A DNA stretch of 49,234 bases from Desulfobacteraceae bacterium. GTDB taxonomy: Bacteria; Desulfobacterota; Desulfobacteria; Desulfobacterales; Desulfosalsimonadaceae. The stretch lies in the NCBI GenBank assembly GCA_021737545.1, contig JAIPDT010000004.1, forward strand, positions 1-49,234, written 5' to 3'. Below, one piece after another: positions 1 through 9,625 of the stretch (the stretch's first letter is position 1; each line of letters opens with the position of its first letter). The position numbers were made by a program, and so were the translations under genes. The notes beneath the pieces are model-generated. The model was not told the DNA's origin. It ran no database searches and saw only the letters and a list, made by a program, of their open reading frames with translations.

Positions 1-10
1 CCCCTCAAAA

Positions 11-1375
11 TCAATCCATACTTGTACCTTGCAGCTTGAGCCTTGAACCTTTATCTTCCTGAATCAACTCTACATACTCCCCTGACTCCTGGTGTCCGCA
101 TGCCCTTGCCGCCTCGAATTCTGTCAGGGCTTCTTCATTCATGCCGCGGTTATAATAAAGCCGCCCCAGGCGGTGGCGAGAAATTCCGTTTTCGGGAGAC
201 ATTTCAACCGCCCGCCTGCAGAACATCAAAGCGATGTCCGCGTTTCTGCCCTGGATTTCATAGAGAAGACCAAGAGCGGAAAGTGCTTCCGCGTCATCGG
301 GCCGAATCTTTAACGCGGTTTTGTAGGCTGTTGAGGCATCTCCGTCCCGGTCTGTCTCTGCATAGCAGTCGCCCAGATAACGGAAGGCTGCGCTGGAGGA
401 GTCATTGAGTTTGACAGCCTTTTCAAGGTATTTTTTTGCTTGTTCAGACCGTCCGGTTTCCATGCAGATGCGTCCGGCCTGGAATGCAGCCTCAAAGAGG
501 TTTTCGTCAATATCTGCCGCCTGTAAAAACAAGTCCAATGCCCTGTCATAATTTCCTTTCCACAGGTGGACGTAACCGGCGTTATATACCGCCATAATCT
601 CGCCCGGATCGAGTTCCATGGCTCCTTCGAAACATTGAAGAGCAAGGTCGAAATCCTCTTGAACCCCGTAGCACACCCCAAGACTGTTTAGCACGTTTAT
701 GTTTATTGCATCGAGTTCCAGAGCCTTTTTGAATTCGCCAACAGCCGCGTCCACATCTCCTGCCTGGTAATATTTGTCCCCGCTTATATTCAGACTCACC
801 GAGTCGCATACCACCCGGCTGTCAGGGCCGAAAAACTCCGCATGTTCAAGCGCCTTTTGCGCGTTTTTCAATATCTCCTCCCGGCTGTATTCCAGCATGG
901 GATATTCGGCAATACCCGCCGTCACAGTGTCGTTTCGCTGCTCGGAGAGTTTATGGCGAACCATTTGAGCTATATCAACGCATCCGGTGCTATCTGTTCC
1001 GGGCAGAAAACAGGCCAGCATATCATGGTTATACACCCCCCAGAACCCGTTTCGCTCCCGGCAAGCCGCATCCAGGATCCCGGCGGTCTCAAGCACAAAC
1101 GCCTCCGGCCCGGATGAAAGGTGCAGGTCATCAAACCTGATGATCATGACCGCAAACCGGTCCTCAGCAGAAAGACGTGAAGAAATCTCCTCAAAAAGTC
1201 GCCCGGGAGGGATTACCCCGGCAAAAACCCCGGACAGTGTTTGGATTGTCCATTCAGCGCCCCGGTCCGGCCCCGGTCCGTACTCGGGCATGGGCCCGCA
1301 GGGCTCGCTCCTGGAGAGCAGGAATGCACTGCTGGTGGTTTTACTGCGATTAACCTCCCGGCACTGTTCTCTCAT
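11..1375 (-). CDS. Degenerate GGDEF-like domain plus TPR-repeat protein
   Basis: A 454-residue protein. Residues about 65-190 resemble a GGDEF (diguanylate cyclase) fold: a loop GFWGVYNHDML (110-120) sits where the GGDEF loop would be, and TVTAGIAEYP (150-159) resembles the usual SxGia strand. The GG[D/E]EF catalytic signature itself is absent, so cyclase activity is unlikely. Residues about 195-430 form six to seven tetratricopeptide repeats (for example NVLNSLGVCYGVQEDFDLAL). No signal peptide is evident, so I infer a cytoplasmic scaffold or sensor. The ATG lies 1 base beyond the selA stop, with GAGGTG about 6 bases upstream inside the end of selA, so the two are translationally coupled. 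The exact role is unknown; the selA link could be operon convenience or functional. Confidence 0.8.
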   Translation of the reverse strand: MREQCREVNRSKTTSSAFLLSRSEPCGPMPEYGPGPDRGAEWTIQTLSGVFAGVIPPGRLFEEISSRLSAEDRFAVMIIRFDDLHLSSGPEAFVLETAGILDAACRERNGFWGVYNHDMLACFLPGTDSTGCVDIAQMVRHKLSEQRNDTVTAGIAEYPMLEYSREEILKNAQKALEHAEFFGPDSRVVCDSVSLNISGDKYYQAGDVDAAVGEFKKALELDAININVLNSLGVCYGVQEDFDLALQCFEGAMELDPGEIMAVYNAGYVHLWKGNYDRALDLFLQAADIDENLFEAAFQAGRICMETGRSEQAKKYLEKAVKLNDSSSAAFRYLGDCYAETDRDGDASTAYKTALKIRPDDAEALSALGLLYEIQGRNADIALMFCRRAVEMSPENGISRHRLGRLYYNRGMNEEALTEFEAARACGHQESGEYVELIQEDKGSRLKLQGTSMD

Positions 1376-1378
1376 AAG

Positions 1379-2818
1379 TCACACCTCGCATAGCAATTGA
1401 TTTACGGCTCTTGCTATCATGTCGATTTCATCTGCAAGCACGGTTCGAAGGTCCATTATATACTCGTCGGCTTCGATCCGGCCGACCACGGCCGGCCGGT
1501 ACCTGCGCAAAAACTGGTCGAGCCTGGACACCGAAATTCCGTCCACTGACATGGCAATGCATCTGGTGGGCAGATCCTGCAGCGGCAGAGACCCTCCACC
1601 CGCCCTGGAGACGGAATCGATCACCCGATGTTTCAACCGGTGGTCCCGTATTACGGATAGGCTTTTTTCCAGCCGGTCCGCCTTTTCTTTGATATGTTCA
1701 ACCGGACAGGTCAACATGTATAAGGTGGGTATCTTCTCCAGGGCTGTCGGCTCATCCCTGTAGGCCCGCAAGGTGCTTTCAAGGGCTGCCAGGGTAAGCT
1801 TGTCAATGCGAAGCGCCCTTGTAAGCGGATTTTTCTTAATCCGGTCCATAAGGTTTTTGGATCCCACGATAACACCGGCCTGCGGTCCGCCCAGAAGCTT
1901 GTCTCCGCTAAAAGTTATCAAATCAGCTCCAGCGGCCACAGACTCCTGCACGGTGGGTTCTTTTATCAGTCCGTAGCGGGAAAAATCCACGAAAGTCCCG
2001 CTGCCCAGGTCCTCCATGACCGGCAGACCGGAATCGGCTCCCAGTTGTACCAGTTCCCGCAGGGCAACGCTTGCGGTAAATCCCACGATTCCGTAATTGC
2101 TGGTATGCACTTTAAGCAACAGGCCTGTATTTTCACTGACAGCAGACTGGTAATCCCTGAAATGCGTTCGGTTTGTAGTCCCCACTTCTTTAAGTACCGC
2201 GCCGCTTCTTGCCATGACATCAGGAATACGGAAAGATCCCCCGATTTCAACCAGTTCACCCCTGGAAACGATTACTTCTCTATTCTTTGCCACGGTATCA
2301 AGGCACAACAGCACTGCCCCGGCATTGTTGTTGACCACCATGGCAGCTTCCGCACCGGAGATCTCACAGATAATATCTTCCACGATTTCGTAACGGGACC
2401 CCCGTCTGCCCGTCTCAAGGTCAAATTCCAGGTTGGAATATCCGGAAGCCGCTGCGACAAGATGTTCCAGGGCATAAGAGCCCAGAAGAGACCTGCCCAG
2501 GTTGGTATGAACCACTACTCCGGTGGCGTTTATTACATGGACCAGGTTGTATGCCATAGCGGATTTGACCGCGTCCTTTACAGCTTCAAATATGGAACTT
2601 CGGGAAAGACTTTGTTCGGAAGGCGATTCTCCGGTTTTCAGAATTCTTGTCCTTATGCCGTCCAGTACCTGGCGTACGCATGCTTTGAGCACCGATCCTG
2701 GGACAGCGGCAAGTTCCGGATCGGCCGCCGCTGCTTCAAGCATGGCATCAACGCCCGGCAGCCGACGCAACAGTTCATGCCGGGCGTCAACACCATTATT
2801 GTTTTCCGCCTTTTGCAT
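1379..2818 (-). CDS. selA: L-seryl-tRNA(Sec) selenium transferase SelA
   Basis: A PLP enzyme that converts seryl-tRNA(Sec) to selenocysteinyl-tRNA(Sec) using selenophosphate. At 479 residues it has the usual SelA length. The PLP lysine lies in SGDKLLGGPQAG near residue 304. Other family blocks are HVINATGVVVHTNLGRS and the C-terminal GGGSLPLQDLP. The ATG is at 2818 with only a weak GGAT-like ribosome site. It lies 39 bases after ahcY on the same strand and is followed at once by the TPR gene. selB, selC and selD are not in the window; the left edge cuts the cluster, so selB may lie just outside. Its presence implies that the organism makes selenoproteins. I saw no gene here that clearly needs in-frame UGA decoding. 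Confidence 0.95.
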   Translation of the reverse strand: MQKAENNNGVDARHELLRRLPGVDAMLEAAAADPELAAVPGSVLKACVRQVLDGIRTRILKTGESPSEQSLSRSSIFEAVKDAVKSAMAYNLVHVINATGVVVHTNLGRSLLGSYALEHLVAAASGYSNLEFDLETGRRGSRYEIVEDIICEISGAEAAMVVNNNAGAVLLCLDTVAKNREVIVSRGELVEIGGSFRIPDVMARSGAVLKEVGTTNRTHFRDYQSAVSENTGLLLKVHTSNYGIVGFTASVALRELVQLGADSGLPVMEDLGSGTFVDFSRYGLIKEPTVQESVAAGADLITFSGDKLLGGPQAGVIVGSKNLMDRIKKNPLTRALRIDKLTLAALESTLRAYRDEPTALEKIPTLYMLTCPVEHIKEKADRLEKSLSVIRDHRLKHRVIDSVSRAGGGSLPLQDLPTRCIAMSVDGISVSRLDQFLRRYRPAVVGRIEADEYIMDLRTVLADEIDMIARAVNQLLCEV

Positions 2819-2857
2819 TATCCGCGATACCCTGAAGCTCTCGCAAATATAAGAAGT

Positions 2858-4120
2858 TTAGGTGCCCTCTTCCCAGCTGTCAAGGTAATCTTTCTGTTCC
2901 TGTGTCAGTTCGTCAATTTCCACTCCCATAGCCTTTAGCTGAAGCCCTGCGATCTCGTCATCGATTTCTTCGGGCAGCTTCAGCACCCGGGCTTCGAGCT
3001 TGCCCCGATTTTTCACGCCGTACTCGCAGGCCAGGGCCTGGCCGCAGAAAGAGGTGGACATGACTTCGCTGGGGTGGCCTTCAGCAGCGGCCAGGTTGAC
3101 CAGGCGGCCCTCACCCAGCACAAAAAGTTTTTTCCCGTCCAGCACGAACTCTTCCATAAAGGGGCGTACCTGGCGTCGTGAAGAAGCAGCTTCGCGCAAA
3201 GCAGGGAGCTGAAGTTCGTTGTCAAAGTGGCCGGAATTGGCCAGAATGGCGCCGTTTTTCATCTGTTTCATGTGTTCCAGGCGTATTATGTGCTTGTTTC
3301 CGGTTACAGTGCAGAAAACATCTCCGACCTTAATGGCATCCGACATTTTCATAACCCTAAAACCGTCGTAGTGCGCCTGGAGCGCCCGGAAATTGTCCGC
3401 CTCGGTGACTATCACGTTGGAGCCAAGCCCCTTGGCTCTTTCCGCAACCCCCTTGCCGCAGCTTCCATATCCGCAAACCACAAAGGTCTTTCCTGCATAC
3501 AGAAGGTTTGTGGCCCTCAGTATCCCGTCAATGCTTGATTGGCCGGTGCCGTAGAAATTGTCCACCATGTGCTTGGTCTTGTTGTCGTTTACCGCGATCA
3601 TGGGGTATTTTAAAACATTGTCCTTTTCCATGGCTTTCAAACGGATAATGCCGGTGGTGGTTTCCTCGCATCCGCAGATAATGTCTGAAATCAGGTGAGG
3701 ATGGTTCTTGTGAATCTCTGATACAAGATCGCAGCCGTCATCAATTGTGATTTGCGGTTCGGTCTTTATAACATTGTTAATATACCGATAGTAGTCTTCG
3801 GTGGTCTCCCCCTTGTAGGCCCATACCTTGATCCCTTCTTCTGCAAGGGCGGCGGCCACGTCGTCCTGGGTGGAAAGCGGATTGCAGCCGGTGATGGCAA
3901 CGTCGGCCCCGCCGGCAATAAGGGTGCGCACCAGGATTCCGGTTTCCTTGGTGACGTGAAGAGCCAGCCCGACCCGGACGCCGTCGAGCGGCTTTTCCTG
4001 GGAAAAACGCTTGCGGACTTCAAGCAGCGCCCCCATATTGAGTTCGGCAAGTTCCATATTCTTGGCACCCTGGTCGGCAAGAGAAATGTCTTTTACTTCA
4101 TAAGTATTTCCGGTGTCCAT
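2858..4120 (-). CDS. ahcY: Adenosylhomocysteinase
   Basis: NAD-dependent S-adenosylhomocysteine hydrolase, splitting SAH to adenosine and homocysteine in the activated methyl cycle. The NAD-binding motif VVCGYGSCGKGVAERAKG lies near residue 210. The substrate-site block TIDDGCDLVSEIHKNHP and ANSGHFDNEL are also typical. I place the start at the ATG at 4118-4120 because AAGGAGGT lies just upstream; an upstream in-frame start would add 30 residues with no family resemblance. The result is 420 residues, the short form seen in many bacteria and archaea. The C-terminus ends DSWEEGT instead of the K-x-x-x-Y-R-Y tail of the long form. It is the first gene of the leftward set ahcY-selA-TPR. No SAH riboswitch was recognised in its 170-base leader. 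Confidence 0.95.
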   Translation of the reverse strand: MDTGNTYEVKDISLADQGAKNMELAELNMGALLEVRKRFSQEKPLDGVRVGLALHVTKETGILVRTLIAGGADVAITGCNPLSTQDDVAAALAEEGIKVWAYKGETTEDYYRYINNVIKTEPQITIDDGCDLVSEIHKNHPHLISDIICGCEETTTGIIRLKAMEKDNVLKYPMIAVNDNKTKHMVDNFYGTGQSSIDGILRATNLLYAGKTFVVCGYGSCGKGVAERAKGLGSNVIVTEADNFRALQAHYDGFRVMKMSDAIKVGDVFCTVTGNKHIIRLEHMKQMKNGAILANSGHFDNELQLPALREAASSRRQVRPFMEEFVLDGKKLFVLGEGRLVNLAAAEGHPSEVMSTSFCGQALACEYGVKNRGKLEARVLKLPEEIDDEIAGLQLKAMGVEIDELTQEQKDYLDSWEEGT

Positions 4121-4203
4121 TGGCACCTCCTTGGCAGTTTTTTTAAATTTTAAGGTTAGAACCGGATTATGGCAACTCCGATCATAAGAAAGCAAAGTCA
4201 TAT

Positions 4204-4231
4204 TTGACATATAAAGACGTATAAATATGTT
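4204..4231 (+). promoter_or_regulatory. Putative sigma70 promoter of uvrA
   Basis: TTGACA at 4204-4209 matches the -35 consensus. After 16 bases comes TATGTT at 4226-4231, a 4/6 match to the -10 box. It lies about 60 bases ahead of the uvrA ATG at 4291, within the AT-rich divergent region shared with ahcY. No LexA-type box was recognised here. This is a sequence match only. Confidence 0.45.
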
Positions 4232-4290
4232 AAATTACTATTTTGAGATTATTTTGTCAAATTTATAGAAAACCGGGAGTTAAAACTTTA

Positions 4291-7200
4291 ATGAACAGGG
4301 ATCGGATACAAGTTGTAAATGCGCGACAGAACAATCTGAAAAACATAACCGTAACCGTGCCGGTAGGAGCCGTGACAGTTGTGACCGGGGTTGCGGGGGC
4401 GGGAAAATCGTCTCTGGCATTCGAGGTTCTTTATGCGGAAGGATACCGCCGCTACGTTGAGACCTTTTCCCCGTATGCCAGGCAATTTCTTGAAAGGCTG
4501 GATAGGCCCGAAGCAGACAGTATTGAAGGTGTGCTGCCTGCGATTTCCATTAACAGAACCTCGCCCGTGCAGACCTCGCGCTCCACTGTCGGCACTATTA
4601 CGTCTATTGACGATTATCTTCGCTCCCTTTTTGCCAGGGAAGGCGTGCTGCACTGCGGAGGATGCGGCAGGCTGGTGCGGCGGAACACGCCTTCCACGGT
4701 ATTCGAAGAACTTTTAAAAAAGGCCCGGGGCGAAACCGTCCTTATCTGCTTTTCACGGCCCGTGGGCGGAGCGGACGCCGGGGATGTACGCGAAATTCTC
4801 GGGCAGGCTGGCTTTTCCAGGGTTATGGAAGACGGCCGGGCCTTTCGTATCGAGGAGGCGCGCCTGGATTACGGAAGTAAAGAGTCTGTATCCGTGGTGC
4901 TGGACCGGGTAAAAATAGAATCTTCACGCAGGGCCAGGATCGTGGATTCAATCGAGACCGCTCTGTCATTCGGCAGAGGGCGAATGGAGGTTTTTGTTCC
5001 CGGCAGCAGCAAGCCATTACGATTCAGCTCCGAGCTGCATTGCGCCTACTGCGGCATTGATTATTCGGAACCATTACCTGCCATGTTTTCCTTTAACAAT
5101 CCGATAGGCGCCTGCGATACCTGCAACGGTTTCGGACGCATCATAGACATTGATCCCGACCTTGTAGTTCCTGACAAGCGTTTAAGTGTCGCCGAAGGGG
5201 CTATCCGGCCCTTTCAGACCCCGAGCTATTCCGTCTGCCAGCGAGATCTCATGGCCTGGATGCGCCGCAAAAAACTGCCCACAGGTACCCCCTGGCAGGA
5301 TCTTGATGAAGAGACCAGACGCAGAATATGGCAGGGAGACGGATCCTGGTACGGTATTTCGGATTTTTTCGACTGGCTTCAAAGCCGGAGATATCGCAAA
5401 CACGCCAGGATTTTTCTTTCCCGGTTCCGGCAGTACCTGACCTGTCCGGCCTGCAAAGGGGCAAGGCTTAAGCCCGGCTCCCTGCTGTATCGTTTCATGG
5501 GCAGGGATTTTGCGGAAATCCAGCAAATGCCCATTAAAAAGGCTGAAGCCTTTTTTAAAAACCTGCATGAGAAAACCGCGGACAAAGCCTCAAAGATGCT
5601 GCTTTCAGAAATCGCAGACCGCCTTGACTTTCTTTGCAAAGTAGGACTGGGGTATTTGACTCCGGGTCGGCAGTCCAGGACCTTATCCGGCGGCGAAACC
5701 CAGCGCGTAACCCTGGCGGGCGCCCTGGGGGCCTCTTTGACCGGAACCCTGTACGTGCTGGACGAACCTTCGGTCGGACTGCACCCCAGGGACAAACGCA
5801 GGCTTGCGGAAGTGCTTTCCCGCCTGGCGTCCGCCGGAAATGCGGTGGTAGTGGTGGAGCATGATCAGGAATTTATCCAAAGCGCCGACCGCATCATCGA
5901 CCTGGGGCCCGGCCCGGGCGCGGAAGGCGGACAGGTTGTGCACCAGGGCACCCTGGCAGGACTTTTAAAGCAGCGGGACTCAAAAACCGCAATGTATTTT
6001 CAGGGAGAACTTAGCATTCCCCGGCCGGAGCAGCGGCGGTGCCCCGGCAATGACAGGCTGCGAATTGTAAAGGCTTGCGAGCATAACCTGGATGACGTCA
6101 CAGTGGATATCCCCCTGGGAATGCTGGTGTGTATAACCGGAGTAAGCGGTTCAGGCAAGTCCACCCTGGTGGATCATGTCCTTTACAGAAACCTGCGCAG
6201 GCAAAAAGGGCTGGAGGTAATGGAGCCCGGCAGATGCGGGCGTATCGAGGGCGACACCCTTATCTCCGGGGCGATTCTGGTCGACCAGTCCCCGCTTTCC
6301 AGAAACGCGCGCATGAACGCGGCTACATACATGCACGTACTGGATCCTCTGCGCACAGCGTTTGCAGCAACCCGGCAGGCAAGACAGGCCGGGCTTTCCA
6401 GGTCCGCCTTTTCATTTAACACTTCCGCGGGAGCCTGTCCTCACTGCCAGGGTGCAGGGTATGAAAGGGTGGAACTGCAGTTTCTGCCCGACGTATATGT
6501 GCGCTGTCCCGGCTGCGACGGCAGGCGATTCCGGCCCCACGTGCTCGATGTTCGGTGCAGGGGGTACAATATCGCCGAACTGCTTGATATGCCGGCCGGG
6601 GATCTTGCAGATCTGTTCTCGGACAACCGCAGGGTTGCCAAAGCCTTACAGCCGATGATCGACATAGGGATAGGTTATCTCACCCTGTCCCAGTCGGCGC
6701 CCACTCTTTCAGGAGGCGAGGCCCAAAGACTTAAGCTTGCCAGGCACCTCGCAGAAGCCGGAGGGGCGGAAAACATTCTGTTTTTGCTCGATGAGCCCAC
6801 TACAGGACTTCATCCGGATAATGTTGCGGATCTGGTCAGAGCTCTTCAAAAACTTATAGACAGTGGGCATTCAGTGGCGGTAATCGAACACGACATGGAT
6901 CTTGCAAGGTCTTCGGACTGGATCATCGATATGGGCCCTGAAGGCGGAGAGCGCGGCGGACGGATCGTGGGGGAGGGTCCGCCGGAGGTTATAGAAAAGA
7001 GTGATACGCTCACCGGGCTCGCCCTGCGCGAAATCTGTACGCAAAGGCAGAAATACCGCAAATACCGCTTTCATTCAGGCAAGGAAGGGCAGAGCATTCG
7101 AATTGAAGGCGCCAGGGAGCACAACCTGGACAACATCTCTGTTGAAATCCCGAAAAACAAACTGGTGTGCGTGACCGGGGTGAGCGGCTCGGGCAAATCA

Positions 7201-9582
7201 ACACTTGCATTCGACGTGCTGTATTCCGAGGGAAGAGAACGATTTCTGGACTGTCTGCCGGCATATGCCCGCCAGTACATGCAGCCGCTTGCCAGGGCCG
7301 AAGTGGACCGGGTTGCATCTGTGCCGCCCACTGTGGCCCTGGAACAGAAAGTATCCAGGGCCGGGGCCATGTCCACGGCGGGAACAGTATCAGAGGTGTA
7401 TCATTACCTGCGGCTGCTGTTTTCCTCTTTGGGAACGCCTTTCTGCCCCAATTGCGGAGTGCCGGGCCAAACCGCAGACGCCGCGGAAATCACCCGCAGG
7501 ATCCTACAGATGTTTACCGGGGAAAAAATCCGCATCCTGGCCCCTATTGTGCGCAAGCGCAAAGGGTTTCATGCGGATGTAATCAAGCGGGCCGCGGAGC
7601 AAGGCTTTACACGCTTGCGCATCGACGGGCGCATATACGACACAGACAATCCGCCCGCCCTGGAGCGCTACGCGATCCATGACGTGGATGCCGTGGTGGC
7701 CGAGACTATTGCAGATGACAATGATTTAAAACAGCTCGGGACGTATGTGAAAACAGGCCTTGCAGCAGGAGCGGGCACCATTATGGTGACTTTATCCGGG
7801 CAGGATAAAGGACGGGATTATTTTTATTCCACACGCAGGGCTTGTCCGGAATGCGGAGCAGGCCTTCCGCACGCCGACCCGAGGCTTTTTACCTGGAGCC
7901 AAAAATTCGGAGCATGCAACGCGTGTGAAGGAGCCGGAATCCTGGAAGACTCCGAAGGCCCGGAAAGCGGAACACCAACCGTATGTTCGGCATGCGGGGG
8001 CACACGCCTGCGGCCGGAAGCACTGGCCGTAAGAATCGGAAAAGAAAATATCGGCGATGTTTCCGCCATGACGGTTTCAGAGGTCCTTGGATGGATCGGG
8101 GATCTCGCCCCTGCACAAGACGAAATAAGCAAACGGGTTCTGCCCGAACTTCGCACACGGCTTTCGATTCTTGAAAATCTGGGCGTGGGATATCTCAGTC
8201 TCGACCGTGCCACCAAAACACTGGCCACCGGCGAGGCTCAGCGGGTGCGGATCGCAGCGGAAATTTCTTCCAACCTGCGGGGAGTTTGCTACGTGTTGGA
8301 CGAACCGACCGTAGGACTTCATCCCGCAAACGCAGAGGCCCTGATTGCGGCCCTGTTCAAGTTGCGGGACCGGGGCAATACAGTGGTGGTTGTTGAACAT
8401 GAAGAGGCGATGATCCGGGCCGCCGACAGGGTAATCGACCTGGGTCCCGGTGCGGGAGTCCACGGCGGGCAAATTGTTGCACAAGGAACCCCTAAGAGCC
8501 TGGAAAGGGCAAAGAATTCCGTGACCGGCAAATGGCTGAAAAAACCCGACATCCCTGTACAGCAACAACGGCGATCTCTGGATAATTGCCAATACCTGAC
8601 CGTATCAGGGGCGAGATGTCACAACCTTGAAGATGTTACTGTCGATTTCCCCCTGGCAAGACTAATTTGCGTGACCGGGGTCAGCGGCTCAGGCAAGTCC
8701 ACTCTGGTTCGGGATGTAACCTTTCGGGCATTGAAGGCGGCTGTTTCAGGTCAGCGGCTGCCGAATATTCTCAGAGAACTGTCCGGCGCCGCGGGGGTAA
8801 AGAGTGTCAAGGAAGTCGATGAATCACCTATTGGCCGCACTCCAAGGTCTGTGCCGGCCACCTACGTTGGTGTGATGAACGAAATCCGCAGGATTTTTGC
8901 AGGCACCGCCGAGGCCAGGGCCAGAGGATATAAAGCCGGCAGATTTTCGTTTAACGTGGCGGGCGGCAGGTGCGAGGCCTGCGGGGGGCAGGGACAGCAC
9001 AGGGTGGAGATGCCTCTTTTGCCTGTAGTGCACATCCCCTGTGACGTGTGCGGAGGGCGAAGGTATAACCCGGATACCCTTGCAGTGAGATTTAAAGAAA
9101 GGTCGATTGCCGGAGTACTGGAAATGACAGTGGATGAAGCTCTGGAGTTTTTCGAAGCTTTTCCGCAGGTAGCCCGGCCGTTGCGGTTTTTATCTGAAAT
9201 CGGCCTCGGATACGTACGGCTCGGGCAGCCGAGTCCGACTCTTTCCGGTGGCGAGGCTCAGCGAATGAAACTTGCGGCCGAACTTACCGCCAGAGCCACC
9301 GCAGGCGGATTCTACGTGTTAGACGAGCCCACCACCGGCCTGCACATGGCTGACGTTGCAAAGTTGATCCGCGTGCTTCAGCGTATGGTGGACAGGGGAG
9401 ATACCGTTGTGGTGATCGAGCACGACATGGACCTGATTGCGGCCGCGGACTGCATCATCGACATGGGACCGGGCGGCGGCCGGCAGGGCGGTTCAGTCAC
9501 GGCCCGGGGCGCTCCGGAAGATGTGGCGGTATCCGGGATATCCCGTACCGCCGGTTACCTGCGTACATACCTGGAAAGGTAA
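4291..9582 (+). CDS. uvrA: Tandem (four-ABC) excinuclease subunit UvrA
   Basis: UvrA is the damage-scanning ATPase of UvrABC nucleotide excision repair. Normal UvrA has about 940 residues and two ABC modules; this protein has 1763 residues and two complete UvrA-like halves. Walker A motifs are GVAGAGKS (K39) and GVSGSGKS near 617, 963 and 1464. Signature motifs are LSGGETQRV (~465), LSGGEAQRL (~806), LATGEAQRV (~1310, degenerate) and LSGGEAQRM (~1650). Zinc-finger CxxC pairs occur in both halves, for example ACPHCQGAG with CPGCDG, and RCEACGGQG with CDVCGG. I chose the ATG at 4291, which has GGGAG 10-15 bases upstream, over an in-frame TTG at 4243. A normal uvrA may exist elsewhere. It could act as a covalent UvrA dimer. 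Confidence 0.93.
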   Translation: MNRDRIQVVNARQNNLKNITVTVPVGAVTVVTGVAGAGKSSLAFEVLYAEGYRRYVETFSPYARQFLERLDRPEADSIEGVLPAISINRTSPVQTSRSTVGTITSIDDYLRSLFAREGVLHCGGCGRLVRRNTPSTVFEELLKKARGETVLICFSRPVGGADAGDVREILGQAGFSRVMEDGRAFRIEEARLDYGSKESVSVVLDRVKIESSRRARIVDSIETALSFGRGRMEVFVPGSSKPLRFSSELHCAYCGIDYSEPLPAMFSFNNPIGACDTCNGFGRIIDIDPDLVVPDKRLSVAEGAIRPFQTPSYSVCQRDLMAWMRRKKLPTGTPWQDLDEETRRRIWQGDGSWYGISDFFDWLQSRRYRKHARIFLSRFRQYLTCPACKGARLKPGSLLYRFMGRDFAEIQQMPIKKAEAFFKNLHEKTADKASKMLLSEIADRLDFLCKVGLGYLTPGRQSRTLSGGETQRVTLAGALGASLTGTLYVLDEPSVGLHPRDKRRLAEVLSRLASAGNAVVVVEHDQEFIQSADRIIDLGPGPGAEGGQVVHQGTLAGLLKQRDSKTAMYFQGELSIPRPEQRRCPGNDRLRIVKACEHNLDDVTVDIPLGMLVCITGVSGSGKSTLVDHVLYRNLRRQKGLEVMEPGRCGRIEGDTLISGAILVDQSPLSRNARMNAATYMHVLDPLRTAFAATRQARQAGLSRSAFSFNTSAGACPHCQGAGYERVELQFLPDVYVRCPGCDGRRFRPHVLDVRCRGYNIAELLDMPAGDLADLFSDNRRVAKALQPMIDIGIGYLTLSQSAPTLSGGEAQRLKLARHLAEAGGAENILFLLDEPTTGLHPDNVADLVRALQKLIDSGHSVAVIEHDMDLARSSDWIIDMGPEGGERGGRIVGEGPPEVIEKSDTLTGLALREICTQRQKYRKYRFHSGKEGQSIRIEGAREHNLDNISVEIPKNKLVCVTGVSGSGKSTLAFDVLYSEGRERFLDCLPAYARQYMQPLARAEVDRVASVPPTVALEQKVSRAGAMSTAGTVSEVYHYLRLLFSSLGTPFCPNCGVPGQTADAAEITRRILQMFTGEKIRILAPIVRKRKGFHADVIKRAAEQGFTRLRIDGRIYDTDNPPALERYAIHDVDAVVAETIADDNDLKQLGTYVKTGLAAGAGTIMVTLSGQDKGRDYFYSTRRACPECGAGLPHADPRLFTWSQKFGACNACEGAGILEDSEGPESGTPTVCSACGGTRLRPEALAVRIGKENIGDVSAMTVSEVLGWIGDLAPAQDEISKRVLPELRTRLSILENLGVGYLSLDRATKTLATGEAQRVRIAAEISSNLRGVCYVLDEPTVGLHPANAEALIAALFKLRDRGNTVVVVEHEEAMIRAADRVIDLGPGAGVHGGQIVAQGTPKSLERAKNSVTGKWLKKPDIPVQQQRRSLDNCQYLTVSGARCHNLEDVTVDFPLARLICVTGVSGSGKSTLVRDVTFRALKAAVSGQRLPNILRELSGAAGVKSVKEVDESPIGRTPRSVPATYVGVMNEIRRIFAGTAEARARGYKAGRFSFNVAGGRCEACGGQGQHRVEMPLLPVVHIPCDVCGGRRYNPDTLAVRFKERSIAGVLEMTVDEALEFFEAFPQVARPLRFLSEIGLGYVRLGQPSPTLSGGEAQRMKLAAELTARATAGGFYVLDEPTTGLHMADVAKLIRVLQRMVDRGDTVVVIEHDMDLIAAADCIIDMGPGGGRQGGSVTARGAPEDVAVSGISRTAGYLRTYLER

Positions 9583-9625
9583 AAAAATTACATGATTTAA
9601 TTATGCATCTTCAGAGATGAAGGAC

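Noticed and set aside
1379-2818. Expectation of a selenoprotein gene near selA.
   Set aside because: I saw no conserved family interrupted by an in-frame TGA followed by a clear SECIS-like hairpin; the transposase break is a deletion frameshift.
2045-2938. Plus-strand ORF of 297 codons.
   Set aside because: It is antisense to selA and to the end of ahcY; the translation has no recognisable domain and atypical composition.
4121-4203. SAH riboswitch upstream of ahcY.
   Set aside because: The leader lacks the conserved GC-rich SAH aptamer core and is AT-rich apart from the ribosome site.
7167-7682. A 171-codon alternate-frame ORF inside uvrA.
   Set aside because: It is a shadow frame of the third ABC module with no ribosome site and a cysteine/arginine/glycine-rich translation.
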